This document shows positions 10,354 to 20,967 of a stretch of DNA of 64,000 bases, in pieces. Under the pieces are notes generated by a model. That model saw only the letters and a list, made by a program, of their open reading frames with translations, was not told the origin of the DNA and did not search any database. The position numbers and the translations under genes were made by a program. The DNA comes from an uncultured Flammeovirgaceae bacterium (GTDB taxonomy: Bacteria; Bacteroidota; Bacteroidia; Cytophagales; MED-G16). Location: positions 1 through 64,000 of the forward strand of contig CAJXDN010000004.1 in assembly GCA_913052485.1 (NCBI GenBank), given 5' to 3'. Position 1 is the first letter of the stretch. Each line of letters opens with the position of its first letter.

Positions 10354-11573
10354 TGGATAGAATTATTTTTTTATCATTCTTTACAATTATATCGGTCCTT
10401 CTTGACTTATATTTTTATCAGATATTAAAGAAATATAAATCAATAACCTGGACAAAACCTCTATTTTATTTTTACTGGTCATTTTCTATAATTACAGTTG
10501 CTAATTTATTTTTATATTCATTAAGCATAGATTTAGGATTTTACTTAAAAGCAATCATATTCAATATGATTATAGGTAATTTTATTTCAAAGTTGGTTGC
10601 TCTTCCTTTTATACTTTTAGATGATTTTAGAAGACTAATAATATATTTTTTCAGAAAAAGAAAACTAAGCTCAAATAGCAAAATTTCAAGATCAAAATTT
10701 CTAAGTATATCTGCATCTCTAGCTTATGGGTTACCTATAACCTCACTAACATATGGTATATTATCCAATAATGTATATGACTACAGAGTTAAGAGAAGAA
10801 AAGTATCTTTTAAAAATTTACCTTCTGCATTTCATGGTATTAAAATATGTCATATCTCAGATATTCATGTAGGTAGCTTAAAGAATAGGGTGGCTGTTAG
10901 AGGTGGTTTGGATATGATTTTGAATGAGAAGCCAGACGTTATTTTTTTCACTGGTGATTTAGTTAACGATAAGGCAGATGAATTAAAAGGTTGGGGCGAT
11001 GATCTTTCAAAACTAAAGGCCCCCTTAGGTGTTTATAGCATACTTGGAAATCATGACTACGGAGAATATACATCATGGAAAAATGAAAGTGAAAAAATTA
11101 AAAATTTTAATGATTTAATTAAAGGTCAAAAAGAATTTGGTTGGAATTTACTTAGAAATCAAAACGATTATTTAGAAGTTGATGGTCAAAAATTAAATAT
11201 TATAGGTGTTGAAAATTGGGCTTCCTCCAGGTTTCAGCAATATGGAGACTTGAAGACAGCATATGATGGATTAGACAAAAAGGGTTTTAAGCTATTAATG
11301 ACTCATAACCCGTCCCACTGGAATGCACAAGTCACAAATAATTTTAAGGATATTGATCTAACATTATCTGGTCACACACATGGTCTGCAGTATGGAATTG
11401 ATATAGGGAAATTTAGAGTTAGCCCTGTTAGGCTAGCATATAAACAGTGGGCTGATCTATACTCAAATAATGAGCAATTTATATATGTGAATAGAGGTTT
11501 TGGTTTTATGGGATACCCTGGTAGAGTAGGGATTCTTCCAGAAATTACAATTTTAGAGTTAAATAGAGTTTAA
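10353..11573 (+). CDS. Membrane-anchored metallophosphoesterase
   Basis: N-terminal TM segments, then calcineurin-like motifs CHISDIHVGS, FFTGDLVND, LGNHDYG, TLSGHTHG. Confidence 0.9.
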   Translation: MDRIIFLSFFTIISVLLDLYFYQILKKYKSITWTKPLFYFYWSFSIITVANLFLYSLSIDLGFYLKAIIFNMIIGNFISKLVALPFILLDDFRRLIIYFFRKRKLSSNSKISRSKFLSISASLAYGLPITSLTYGILSNNVYDYRVKRRKVSFKNLPSAFHGIKICHISDIHVGSLKNRVAVRGGLDMILNEKPDVIFFTGDLVNDKADELKGWGDDLSKLKAPLGVYSILGNHDYGEYTSWKNESEKIKNFNDLIKGQKEFGWNLLRNQNDYLEVDGQKLNIIGVENWASSRFQQYGDLKTAYDGLDKKGFKLLMTHNPSHWNAQVTNNFKDIDLTLSGHTHGLQYGIDIGKFRVSPVRLAYKQWADLYSNNEQFIYVNRGFGFMGYPGRVGILPEITILELNRV

Positions 11574-12133
11574 TTAAACCACTCAATTTTGCTATTGATA
11601 TTATTTCTTTTTGTTGGTTTCTGATTTTTATGATTAAACTTTCCCATATAGAAAAAACCTAAGCACTTTTCATTAATTCCTAAATTTAGGAATTCAGATA
11701 ACTCATTTGCATATTTTGGAGAGCTCCAATAACAACCAATTTCATAGGTTACGCACGATAGCCAAATGTTCTGAACGGCCATTGAAACAGATGCAATTTC
11801 TTCCCATTCTGGGATAGATTTTTTTTTATCTCTTTTCATACAAATTGCAATTATAATATTTGAGAGTTTACATTTATCCATAATCTTTTCGGATTTAGAT
11901 TCATGAGGATTTTCAGTTGACTCATGATATTTCTTGATCATTTCTTTACCCAATTTTATTTTTGATGAAGATCGAAAAACTTTGAAAATCCATGGCTGAG
12001 TTAACCTATGTGTTGGAGCCATATTTCCATTTTCTAAAATATTTAAAAGTATATCTTTTGAAATATCTCCACTTATAAATTGTTTAGGATATATTGCTCT
12101 TCTCGAGCGAATTATTTGATTTAAATTATTCAT
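11570..12133 (-). CDS. Nitroreductase family protein
   Basis: IIRSRRAIYPKQF...ENGNMAPTHRLTQPWIFKVF and SVSMAVQNIWLSC motifs. Confidence 0.88.
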   Translation of the reverse strand: MNNLNQIIRSRRAIYPKQFISGDISKDILLNILENGNMAPTHRLTQPWIFKVFRSSSKIKLGKEMIKKYHESTENPHESKSEKIMDKCKLSNIIIAICMKRDKKKSIPEWEEIASVSMAVQNIWLSCVTYEIGCYWSSPKYANELSEFLNLGINEKCLGFFYMGKFNHKNQKPTKRNNINSKIEWFN

Positions 12134-12137
12134 AATT

Positions 12138-12650
12138 TCACCTCTTTCTTTGTTTTAGAGACCACGTGAAATAGAACTCAGAGACAATAGTGCCATCCTC
12201 TAAAGTACCTGTAGTTTTGGCTTCAACTTCAATACCCTCCTCAGATCTTAATACTTGATCAACTGCATCAAAAATTTTATCTCCGTCATTGCAATTAAAT
12301 TTAGTGGCTCCGACTGCTTTTTTAAAATATTGAGATCTCATTTTGGTTACAATGAATGCTATTGAAGGACTCTTTCCATTTATTGCTAGAGCTATGAGGG
12401 AGGCAGTCGAAATTTCAGCTCCCATACACTGAACAGCAAAATAAACTGACTTAAAGGGATTCATGTTCTGCCATCTATAATACCACTTAAAGGGAATTTC
12501 AGAGATACATTTTTCTTTTGAAAATTCGGTTAATCTCATTCCCGAGAACCAAACCATCGGTACATTTAGAAAAAAATAAAGAGAGAATGTAAATGGATTT
12601 AAAAATTTTTTTAATAAACTTTTTTGTTCATTTGAAAGGTTATTTGTCAT
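12138..12650 (-). CDS. DUF4442 / hotdog-fold thioesterase-like protein
   Basis: 170 aa, FLNVPMVWFSGMRLTEFSKEKCISEIPFKWYYRWQNMNPFKSVYFAVQCMGAEISTASL resembles DUF4442 proteins. Confidence 0.75.
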   Translation of the reverse strand: MTNNLSNEQKSLLKKFLNPFTFSLYFFLNVPMVWFSGMRLTEFSKEKCISEIPFKWYYRWQNMNPFKSVYFAVQCMGAEISTASLIALAINGKSPSIAFIVTKMRSQYFKKAVGATKFNCNDGDKIFDAVDQVLRSEEGIEVEAKTTGTLEDGTIVSEFYFTWSLKQRKR

Positions 12651-12699
12651 TATATTTTATTCAAAAAAAATTATAGATGTTTTAAAATAACATATTTAA

Positions 12700-12855
12700 T
12701 TACTGTAAATTCTTAATTCTAATTACTAATAAAAAAATAATAATTCCAAGAAAAATTTGAGGTAATAGCTCATTATATAAAACCAGTCTATAAATTCCGA
12801 GTCCAATTAAAGCAGCTGCTGATATATATCCAAAGTACATCCAAAATCTAATCAT
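12700..12855 (-). CDS. Small predicted membrane protein (51 aa), not in supplied ORF track
   Basis: Manual translation: MIRFWMYFGYISAAALIGLGIYRLVLYNELLPQIFLGIIIFLLVIRIKNLQ*; two hydrophobic stretches; same strand and tight spacing with neighbours. Confidence 0.6.
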   Translation of the reverse strand: MIRFWMYFGYISAAALIGLGIYRLVLYNELLPQIFLGIIIFLLVIRIKNLQ

Positions 12856-12868
12856 GAATTATACTATT

Positions 12869-12967
12869 TTACCAAAAGAAAAAATAAAGATATCCTAAAC
12901 AAATTATGGTCACAACTATAACAAAAATTATACCAAGTAAATTAGATTCTTTTTTTTCTTTCTTCAT
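12869..12967 (-). CDS. Single-TM micropeptide (32 aa), start overlaps the stop of the SSS symporter; not in supplied ORF track
   Basis: Manual translation: MKKEKKESNLLGIIFVIVVTIICLGYLYFFFW*; basic N-terminus plus one TM; TAATG overlap with upstream symporter. Confidence 0.55.
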   Translation of the reverse strand: MKKEKKESNLLGIIFVIVVTIICLGYLYFFFW

Positions 12968-14664
12968 TACCAGAATATAGCGTAAAGCATTGCTGTAATT
13001 ATTAACACGGCAAATGCTGGAATATTAAATGATGGTTTTGTCTCAAATAATTTACTTGATAAGTTAATCCCTTTAGGATCATTTTGGTTTCCTTCAAGGA
13101 AACTGATTGTATAAATTACTAAAATTGTTATTAAAAAAGTTATACCCATCTGGTGAAGAAATGGAATTTCTTCAATGAAAAGGCCCTGTGAGAATAAAGG
13201 AAATAATTCAATCCACCCCTTTGGTACTACCTTGAAATACATAGCTATAGGAATAGATAACAGAATACCCCATATTGCAGCATTATTTGTAGCTTTTTTA
13301 TAAAATAAACCCATTATAAATACAGCTAAAATTCCAGGACTTACAACTCCAGTATATTCTTGAATTGCCTGAAAAACTTGACTTAAATTACCAAAGGCAG
13401 GTGCAATTAACATTGCAATAAATAATGAAATAATGACTACTATTCTACCAACTTTAACTAATGATTTATCCGATGCATTCTTATTGATATATTCTTTGTA
13501 AATATCCATAGTGAAAATAGTAGATGTTGAGTTTAACATCGATGCTAAGGATGATACAATTGCAGCAGCTAAGGCTGCCAATATTAATCCTTTAATTCCG
13601 ACAGGAATATAATTTTTTATTAACCATGGTGCTGCATTATCATTGAGAATTTTCCCATCTGCCGACATGAAACCTTCAGGAAGAACTTTAATCAATTCTC
13701 CGGTTTCAGGGTTCAAGTTTATTACATATGCGATAATTCCTGGAAGTACAACAAATATTGGTATTATAAGTTTTAGAAATGCAGCAAATGCGATTCCCTT
13801 TTGAGCTTCTTCTAAGCTTTTAGCAGCAAAGGTCCTTTGTATAATATATTGGTTGAAGCCCCAGTAATATGTATTTGCAATCCACATACCCCCAATTAAT
13901 ACCGCAATACCTGGAAGATCAAAATATGCATCTCTCCCATCTGGAGTAATAATCTCACCTTTTTCTAAAATCATTGAAAACCTTTCAGGAACTGTATTGT
14001 ACACATGTGTTAAACCCTCCACAATTCCACCACTTGGAGTTACATATGTCAAAGCAATAGCTGTCATTAGTATGCCCCCTATCACTAAAATAATTACTTG
14101 TACAACATCTGTCCAAGCTACTGCTGACAGACCACCCCAAACAGAATATGTTAGCGCAAACAAGCTTAATCCAACGATACTGGTTGTAATTAAACTTCCA
14201 TCACCATTCCCAAATATTGTATCCATTGCCTTACCACCTAAATACATTACAGTAGTCAGATTAACAAAAACGAATAGACTTATCCAAAATACAGCAAGAA
14301 TAGTCTTTAAATTTTTACTGTATCTTTTTTTAACAAATTCAGGTATTGTATATATTTTCTTTTCTATGTAAATAGGTAGAAAAAACTTACCAACAACTAG
14401 TAAAGTAACTGCTGCCATCCATTCATAGGTTGCGATCGCAAGGCCTAGAGCAAATCCTGAACCATTCATTGCAACAAATTGCTCTGCAGAAATATTTGCT
14501 GCGATAAGCGAAGCGCCAATTGCCCACCACGGTAAAGATTTACCTGCTAAAAAATAATCTTCTGCACTTTTCCCTGTTCCCTTTTTATCTCGTGAAACAT
14601 ATAAGCCAATAGATAGTATAACTATACAGTAACTTATAAAAACAACAATGTCGATATTTTCCAT
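12967..14664 (-). CDS. Sodium:solute symporter (SSS/SGLT-like family)
   Basis: 565 aa; GTGKSAEDYFLAGKSLPWWAIGASLIAANISAEQFVAMNGSGFALGLA, VWGGLSAVAWTDVVQ, ALAAAIVSSLASMLNSTSTIFTMDIY. Confidence 0.93.
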   Translation of the reverse strand: MENIDIVVFISYCIVILSIGLYVSRDKKGTGKSAEDYFLAGKSLPWWAIGASLIAANISAEQFVAMNGSGFALGLAIATYEWMAAVTLLVVGKFFLPIYIEKKIYTIPEFVKKRYSKNLKTILAVFWISLFVFVNLTTVMYLGGKAMDTIFGNGDGSLITTSIVGLSLFALTYSVWGGLSAVAWTDVVQVIILVIGGILMTAIALTYVTPSGGIVEGLTHVYNTVPERFSMILEKGEIITPDGRDAYFDLPGIAVLIGGMWIANTYYWGFNQYIIQRTFAAKSLEEAQKGIAFAAFLKLIIPIFVVLPGIIAYVINLNPETGELIKVLPEGFMSADGKILNDNAAPWLIKNYIPVGIKGLILAALAAAIVSSLASMLNSTSTIFTMDIYKEYINKNASDKSLVKVGRIVVIISLFIAMLIAPAFGNLSQVFQAIQEYTGVVSPGILAVFIMGLFYKKATNNAAIWGILLSIPIAMYFKVVPKGWIELFPLFSQGLFIEEIPFLHQMGITFLITILVIYTISFLEGNQNDPKGINLSSKLFETKPSFNIPAFAVLIITAMLYAIFW

Positions 14665-14738
14665 TAGCTTAATTTGTGATATTTAAGTTAATACTTAATA
14701 TTTATTTGAACTAGGTTAAAACACTAAAATTAATAATT

Positions 14739-15887
14739 ATGATAAAAGGTATTTTTTTAACTGTAATATTTTTATTAAATGCATTATCTACTGTAAGCAT
14801 ATCTAATTCTGAGTACATAGAAACTCAGCTGGGTAAGCTTGTAATGCCTGAGGGTTTTAAAGTTAAAGTCTATGCTTCTGAAGTAGAAAATGCCAGATCA
14901 ATGGCAGTTAGTCCGTCTGGAACTATATTTGTTGGGAATAGAAGGGCAGATAATGTCTTTGCACTTAAAGATACTGACGGGGACAACGTCATAGATAAAA
15001 AATATTTAATTACTGATAAGTTAAAGAATATGCCAAATGGAGTCGCATTCTTTAATGGTGACCTCTTTGTTGCTGAAGTAAATAAGATTTGGGTATTTCG
15101 AAATATTGAAGAAAATTTAGAATATATAGACAAATTTGGAGAGTATCCTGAAGAACCTGTTTTGATATCAGAAGACTATCCTTCAGATAGACATCACGGG
15201 TGGAAATATATATCTTTTGGTCCTGACGGCAAATTGTATGTACCTGTTGGCGCACCATGTAATATCTGTGAGAGTAATGATGATGTATATGCATCTATAA
15301 CAAGAATGAATCCAGATGGTTCAGGTAAAGAAATATATGCTCGTGGAGTAAGGAATACAGTTGGGTTTACATGGCATCCTAAAACTGGAGAGATGTGGTT
15401 TACTGACAATGGAAGAGACATGCTAGGTGATAATTATCCGCCCTGTGAATTAAATAAAGTAAATAAACCTAATCAACATTTTGGTTATCCTTATTGTCAC
15501 GGAAATGATATATCAGATCCTGAGTTTGGTTCTAAGTTTCCTTGTGAAGATTTTATTAAACCAGTTCAAAATTTAGGACCTCACGTTGCACCATTAGGAT
15601 TAAAATTCTATACCGGTGAAATGTTCCCTGAAGAATACAGAGGTGATGTGTTTATTGCTGAACATGGATCATGGAATAGATCTAGAAAAATTGGTTACAG
15701 AATTACAAGAGTAAAGGTAGATAATTCGAGATCTGTCAGTTATGAACCATTCATATATGGATGGCTAGATGAAGAGGAGCAAGATGCATGGGGCAGGCCA
15801 GTAGATATTGTATTACTTGAAGACGGATCTATGTTAATTTCCGATGACTATGCTGACGTAATTTATAGAGTGTCGTATGAAGGATAA
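14739..15887 (+). CDS. PQQ-dependent sugar dehydrogenase / L-sorbosone dehydrogenase-like secreted beta-propeller
   Basis: Signal peptide; LVMPEGFKVKVYASEVENARSMAVSPSGTIFVGNR, RHHGWKYISFGPDGKLYVPVGAPCNIC, DVFIAEHGSWNRS, DGSMLISDDYADVIYRV. Confidence 0.88.
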   Translation: MIKGIFLTVIFLLNALSTVSISNSEYIETQLGKLVMPEGFKVKVYASEVENARSMAVSPSGTIFVGNRRADNVFALKDTDGDNVIDKKYLITDKLKNMPNGVAFFNGDLFVAEVNKIWVFRNIEENLEYIDKFGEYPEEPVLISEDYPSDRHHGWKYISFGPDGKLYVPVGAPCNICESNDDVYASITRMNPDGSGKEIYARGVRNTVGFTWHPKTGEMWFTDNGRDMLGDNYPPCELNKVNKPNQHFGYPYCHGNDISDPEFGSKFPCEDFIKPVQNLGPHVAPLGLKFYTGEMFPEEYRGDVFIAEHGSWNRSRKIGYRITRVKVDNSRSVSYEPFIYGWLDEEEQDAWGRPVDIVLLEDGSMLISDDYADVIYRVSYEG

Positions 15888-16889
15888 TTAGATTACATTA
15901 ACTTCTGGTATTAAATTAATTCTAAACTTACCTTTCACATCATCAATTATTTTTTTAGAAAGCTCCTTGATTTCTTTTCCTTTTTTTGCATTGTAATTTA
16001 CAATAACCAGGGCATGTTTATCAGATACACCTATATTATTCTCTTTATATCCTTTCCACCCACACTTTTCAATTAACCAAGCTGCTGGAATTTTAAACTT
16101 ATCACCATCCTTAAAATATACCAAATCATTAAATTCATTTTTTATTTTATCAATTGTTGTCCTATCAACTAAAGGGTTTTTAAAAAAACTCCCAGCATTT
16201 CCAATATCTCTTGGATCAGGTAGTTTTGAGTTTCTTATTTTTATGATTTCATTTCTTAATGAATTTAGTGATATATTTTTAATGTCTAAATATTTTAAAT
16301 CTCTATAAGAAATATTAAATGATTTAATTTTACTAAGAACGAAATCGACTGATGTTATAAAAAATTTATTTTTTAGTTTACCCTTAAATATGCTATCTCG
16401 GTATTGAAATTCACACGATTTATTATTAAATTTTTTTTCAATTCCATTATCTAGGAATATTCCCTCTACATTTTCAATTAAATTCTTGACTTCAACACCA
16501 TATGCTCCAATATTTTGTATTGGTGCAGCACCCACGGATCCAGGTATTAACGATAAATTTTCTAGGCCATAATATTTTTTTTTCACACAATACTCTACAA
16601 GATCATCCCAATTTTCTCCAGATCCGACTCTTAGTAGAACATTATTGTCATCTTCACTAATTTTTCTTATCCCCTTAATTTTATTTAAAAAAACTATTCC
16701 GTTATAGTCTTTAGTAAATAAAATATTTGACCCACCTCCAAGAATTAATTTATGAAGCTTATCATATTTTTTATTATTTATTATATCATTTATCTGATCT
16801 TTATTTTTAATTTCAATAAAAAAATTGGCTTTATGTTTTACTCCAAATGAGTTATAATTTCCAAGGGAAAAATTTCTTTTCATACTCAC
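15888..16889 (-). CDS. murB: UDP-N-acetylenolpyruvoylglucosamine reductase
   Basis: NYNSFGVKHKANFFIEI, LGGGSNILFTKDYNGIV, GLENLSLIPGSVGAAPIQNIGAYGVEV, GNAGSFFKNP. Confidence 0.95.
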   Translation of the reverse strand: MSMKRNFSLGNYNSFGVKHKANFFIEIKNKDQINDIINNKKYDKLHKLILGGGSNILFTKDYNGIVFLNKIKGIRKISEDDNNVLLRVGSGENWDDLVEYCVKKKYYGLENLSLIPGSVGAAPIQNIGAYGVEVKNLIENVEGIFLDNGIEKKFNNKSCEFQYRDSIFKGKLKNKFFITSVDFVLSKIKSFNISYRDLKYLDIKNISLNSLRNEIIKIRNSKLPDPRDIGNAGSFFKNPLVDRTTIDKIKNEFNDLVYFKDGDKFKIPAAWLIEKCGWKGYKENNIGVSDKHALVIVNYNAKKGKEIKELSKKIIDDVKGKFRINLIPEVNVI

Positions 16890-16891
16890 GT

Positions 16892-17599
16892 CTAAGAAAT
16901 ATTTGTAAAAACATATTGAACATCTTCATCATCTTCTAACTTATCAAGCATTTTCTCTATATCATTTAGCTGGTCTTCACTAAGATTAATTGGTTTATTC
17001 GGAATTCTTTTTAATAATGATTTTACAGGCTTTATATTTAGTTCTGAAAGGCCTTTATTGATATTGCCATATGAGGTGTAATTTCCAAAAATAATAATTT
17101 CATTATTTAAAACTTCTATTTCTTCAAGACCGTAATCAATTAAAAACAGTTCAATATCCTCAACATCTATTCCATTTTTTTCAAGATGAAAAACTGCTCT
17201 TCTCTCAAACATAAACTCTAGAGATCCAGTAGTTACTAAGTTACCTTCAGACTTATTAAAGTATGATTTAACATTCGCTGTTGTCCTTGTCACATTATCA
17301 CTAGCCGTCTCAACTATTACCAGAACTCCGTGTGGACCTTTACCCTCAAAAGTCTGCTCAAAATAATCTTTCAGCTCTTTATCCGAGGCCCTTTTAATTG
17401 CTGAATCAATATTATCTTTTGGCATATTCTCTGCCTTTGCATTTTGAATAGCTGCTCTTAATTTAAAGTTCATCTCAGGGTCCGATCCACCTTCTTTTGC
17501 AGCAACAGTTATTGCTTTTGATAGTTTTGGGAAAAGTTTAGACATCTTATCCCATCTCTTCTCCTTTGCGGCCCTTCTATACTCAAATGCTCTGCCCAT
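16892..17599 (-). CDS. YebC/PmpR family DNA-binding regulatory protein
   Basis: [48 protein letters not shown]...[16 protein letters not shown]. Confidence 0.95.
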   Translation of the reverse strand: MGRAFEYRRAAKEKRWDKMSKLFPKLSKAITVAAKEGGSDPEMNFKLRAAIQNAKAENMPKDNIDSAIKRASDKELKDYFEQTFEGKGPHGVLVIVETASDNVTRTTANVKSYFNKSEGNLVTTGSLEFMFERRAVFHLEKNGIDVEDIELFLIDYGLEEIEVLNNEIIIFGNYTSYGNINKGLSELNIKPVKSLLKRIPNKPINLSEDQLNDIEKMLDKLEDDEDVQYVFTNIS

Positions 17600-17681
17600 A
17601 TTTATTATGTAGTTACTTATAACTAAATTACAAAATATAGATTTAATTAGTCTATTATAAAACCTAAGTTTAATTTTGTTA

Positions 17682-19208
17682 ATGGACGAAAAAATTTTGA
17701 TTCTTGATTTTGGTTCACAGTATACTCAGCTTATAGCTAGAAGAGTTAGAGAGTTAAATATTTACTGTGAAATATTTCCATTTAATAACATTCCAAAAAT
17801 TACAGATGAATATCAAGGTGTTATATTATCTGGTAGTCCATCCTCTGTACATGATAAAAATTCCCCAAAAGTTGATTTAACTCTTTTTAATAATATTCCT
17901 GTTCTCGGTATTTGTTATGGAGCTCAATTAATTGCAAATGCTAATAATTGCATAGTAACGAAGTCTAAAATTAGAGAATACGGTAGAGCAAAATTATCTT
18001 ATGTTAATTCTGAAAGTCTCCTGATGAAAGGTGTTGAATTAGATTCAGACGTATGGATGAGTCATGGTGATTCAATCACTGAAATAACAGATTCATTTCA
18101 AATCCTTGCAAGTACTAAAGATGTAAAAATTACTTCTTATAACCTTAAAAATAAAAATTATTATGGATTACAATTTCATCCTGAAGTAACTCATTCTGCC
18201 TTCGGAGGTAAAATATTGAGTAATTTTGCAGTGAAAATTTGCGGTTGTTCACAATCCTGGAATCCCAAAAAATTTGTTGAATATACAATTCAACGAGTAA
18301 GAGATAAAGTTAAAGATGATAAAGTAATCCTAGGTCTTTCAGGAGGCGTAGACTCAAGTGTGGCTGCTATGTTAATTCATAAAGCAATTGGTAAAAATCT
18401 ATTCTGTGTCTTTGTTGATAATGGTTTGCTGAGAAAAAATGAATTTACAAATGTATTATCATCCTATAAAAATCTAGGTTTAAATGTTATTGGTATAGAT
18501 GCTAAAAATCTCTTTTATAATGGGTTGGTAGGCAAGGTTGATCCTGAGGATAAAAGAAAATCAATTGGTAAAAATTTCATTGATGTTTTTGAGAAAGAAG
18601 CAAAAAATATTGGAGAAATTAAGTGGTTAGCCCAGGGGACAATTTATCCTGATGTCATTGAATCAGTATCTGTCAATGGTCCCTCTGCGACTATTAAATC
18701 ACATCATAATGTTGGAGGGTTACCTGAAAAAATGGATTTAAAAATTATTGAGCCTTTAAATTTATTGTTCAAGGATGAGGTGAGGAAGGTTGGAGACCAA
18801 CTAAATATTCCAAAAAATATCTTAAATAGACATCCATTTCCAGGCCCTGGCTTAGGTATTAGAATATTGGGCGAGGTAACAGAAGAAAAAGTGAATTTAC
18901 TTCAAGATGCAGATGATATATTTATATCTTCCCTGAAAAAAAATAAATTATATGACCAGGTTTGGCAGGCTGCAACTATTTTATTACCAGTTAAGTCTGT
19001 AGGAGTGATGGGAGATGAAAGAACATATGAATACACTACAGTTTTAAGAGCAGTTACAAGCTTAGATGGAATGACTGCAGATTGGTCCAGATTACCTGAT
19101 GAGTTTCTTGCTGAGGTATCAAATAACATTATCAATAAAGTAAAAGGAATAAATAGGGTGGTGTATGATATTTCATCTAAACCACCCGCGACAATAGAAT
19201 GGGAGTAA
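17682..19208 (+). CDS. guaA: GMP synthase (glutamine-hydrolysing); ATG at 17682 preferred over tracked TTG at 17676
   Basis: [76 protein letters not shown]-terminus. Confidence 0.98.
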   Translation: MDEKILILDFGSQYTQLIARRVRELNIYCEIFPFNNIPKITDEYQGVILSGSPSSVHDKNSPKVDLTLFNNIPVLGICYGAQLIANANNCIVTKSKIREYGRAKLSYVNSESLLMKGVELDSDVWMSHGDSITEITDSFQILASTKDVKITSYNLKNKNYYGLQFHPEVTHSAFGGKILSNFAVKICGCSQSWNPKKFVEYTIQRVRDKVKDDKVILGLSGGVDSSVAAMLIHKAIGKNLFCVFVDNGLLRKNEFTNVLSSYKNLGLNVIGIDAKNLFYNGLVGKVDPEDKRKSIGKNFIDVFEKEAKNIGEIKWLAQGTIYPDVIESVSVNGPSATIKSHHNVGGLPEKMDLKIIEPLNLLFKDEVRKVGDQLNIPKNILNRHPFPGPGLGIRILGEVTEEKVNLLQDADDIFISSLKKNKLYDQVWQAATILLPVKSVGVMGDERTYEYTTVLRAVTSLDGMTADWSRLPDEFLAEVSNNIINKVKGINRVVYDISSKPPATIEWE

Positions 19209-19209
19209 T

Positions 19210-20967
19210 ATGAGGTTTTTTAATGTTTTAGTATTCTTACTTTTAAATTATAGTTTATTTTCTCAATCAAACTACTCTGATTTTATTGAATTAAAGCGTT
19301 TATTCAGTGAAGATAAATTTTTATCTATAAGTAACCTTAAAAATAGTTTCGATAAAAAAAATGAATTTTATTCTTATAGTCTTTTTTATCGAGGTGTATC
19401 AGAATATAAATTAAAAAATTTTAAAAAATCTAAAGATTATTTTGAGGAGATAATTAATATTTTTCCTAATTGGTCTCAACTTGATGAAGTGTATTTCTGG
19501 CTGGTAAAAATTGATCTAAACAATAATAATTTGGAAAATGCTCTTCAAAATTTTTCATTTATAAAAACCTCCGAGATCAGAAATAATCTTTACCCAGAAA
19601 TTGATCCATTATTAGAGAATACAACCTCAACTAAATTATTTACATATTATAAAGAATTTGATTCAAATGTATCTGTAGCAAAATATTATGGGAGATATTT
19701 ATTAAAAGAATACTTAGACAGTGATGTTATTGATGAAATTAATAAAATTTTAAAAATTGTAAAAAAAGAAGATTTATTCGTTACAGATAATTCTAAATAT
19801 AAGATTGCGGTGCTACTCCCGTTTATGTTTGATGGTTTAGAAAATAATTTATTCATAAAAAATAATGATTTTATAATGGATTTATATTCTGGAATTAAAT
19901 ATGGGTTTGAAAATAATGATTCTATAAATTCAAGCCTTGAAATTATATCTTATGATACAGGAAGAGATCCAAATATAATTAGGAAATTAATAGACGAAGG
20001 GAGTTTGGATAATATTGATTTAATAGTTGGACCACTTTACAGTAAACCAATAGAACTCATAAAGCAATTTTGCCTAGAAAATAAAACTATCATGATGAAT
20101 CCATTATCATCAAATAATAAAATCATAAGTGATAATAACTATAGTTTTTTATATAAGCCCTCTATTGAGACAATAGCAAAAAAAACAGCTAAGTATTCTA
20201 TTCAAAATTTTGATGATAATAAAAACGCTATAATTTTTTATGAAAATAATTACCAAGATTCTCTAGTAGCTCAAATATATAATGATGAGCTAATAAGTAA
20301 TGAGTTTAATGTTATATACTCTCAAGCTGTAAGCATTGAAGATTCTAGACTTATATTAGATTCTCTAGCAAGTACATATGAATTCATTTTATCAGATTCG
20401 TTATTTGATACCTTATCTAATATTTCTGATTTAATTATTAAAGAGGGTAGAGGAATTGATAAATTGGATACTACCTATAAATACATTGAAAAATTTTTTA
20501 TAGAGGAAGATAGTATTGGCCATGTATTTATTTCTTCAAAAAATTCTTTGTTTGCATCAAATGCAATAAGTGCTCTAGATATAAGAACTGATACCATATC
20601 TCTAATAGGATATACCGACTGGTTAAATTATAATGTTATATCTGTAGATCAATTTCAGAATTTAGATATCAGAATGATTGGCATAAATTATTTTGAAATA
20701 GAAAATGAATCATATAATGAAATCAATGAATTTTTTATTTCTAATTATAGGAGGAAAATATCTTTTAATTTTCTCCTTGGATATGATTTGATAAATATGA
20801 TATTAAAAATTAATAGTAGTTATGGTAAATATTTTCAGTTTGGATTAAGAAATGAAAGTTTAATTCAAACTAACCTTCTTTCAAATCCATATTACTTAGA
20901 TTATAATGATAATCAAAATGTAAAATTCTACAACGTTGAGGATTTTAAGATATTACCAATTAACTAG
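19210..20967 (+). CDS. Periplasmic-binding-protein-like protein with N-terminal TPR-like region (Bacteroidota guaA-linked family)
   Basis: Signal peptide; KYKIAVLLPFMFDG...DLYSGIKYGFE...IISYDTGRDPNIIRKLIDEGSLDNIDLIVGPLYSKPI resembles type-1 periplasmic binding folds; no obvious LysM. Confidence 0.65.
   Translation: MRFFNVLVFLLLNYSLFSQSNYSDFIELKRLFSEDKFLSISNLKNSFDKKNEFYSYSLFYRGVSEYKLKNFKKSKDYFEEIINIFPNWSQLDEVYFWLVKIDLNNNNLENALQNFSFIKTSEIRNNLYPEIDPLLENTTSTKLFTYYKEFDSNVSVAKYYGRYLLKEYLDSDVIDEINKILKIVKKEDLFVTDNSKYKIAVLLPFMFDGLENNLFIKNNDFIMDLYSGIKYGFENNDSINSSLEIISYDTGRDPNIIRKLIDEGSLDNIDLIVGPLYSKPIELIKQFCLENKTIMMNPLSSNNKIISDNNYSFLYKPSIETIAKKTAKYSIQNFDDNKNAIIFYENNYQDSLVAQIYNDELISNEFNVIYSQAVSIEDSRLILDSLASTYEFILSDSLFDTLSNISDLIIKEGRGIDKLDTTYKYIEKFFIEEDSIGHVFISSKNSLFASNAISALDIRTDTISLIGYTDWLNYNVISVDQFQNLDIRMIGINYFEIENESYNEINEFFISNYRRKISFNFLLGYDLINMILKINSSYGKYFQFGLRNESLIQTNLLSNPYYLDYNDNQNVKFYNVEDFKILPIN

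Noticed and set aside
13997-14371. 124-aa plus-strand ORF opposite the SSS symporter
   Set aside because: Shadow ORF antisense to a clear transporter gene
15052-15421. Overlapping minus-strand ORFs within the PQQ-type dehydrogenase
   Set aside because: Antisense to a confident secreted enzyme; His/Tyr-rich composition is a frame artefact
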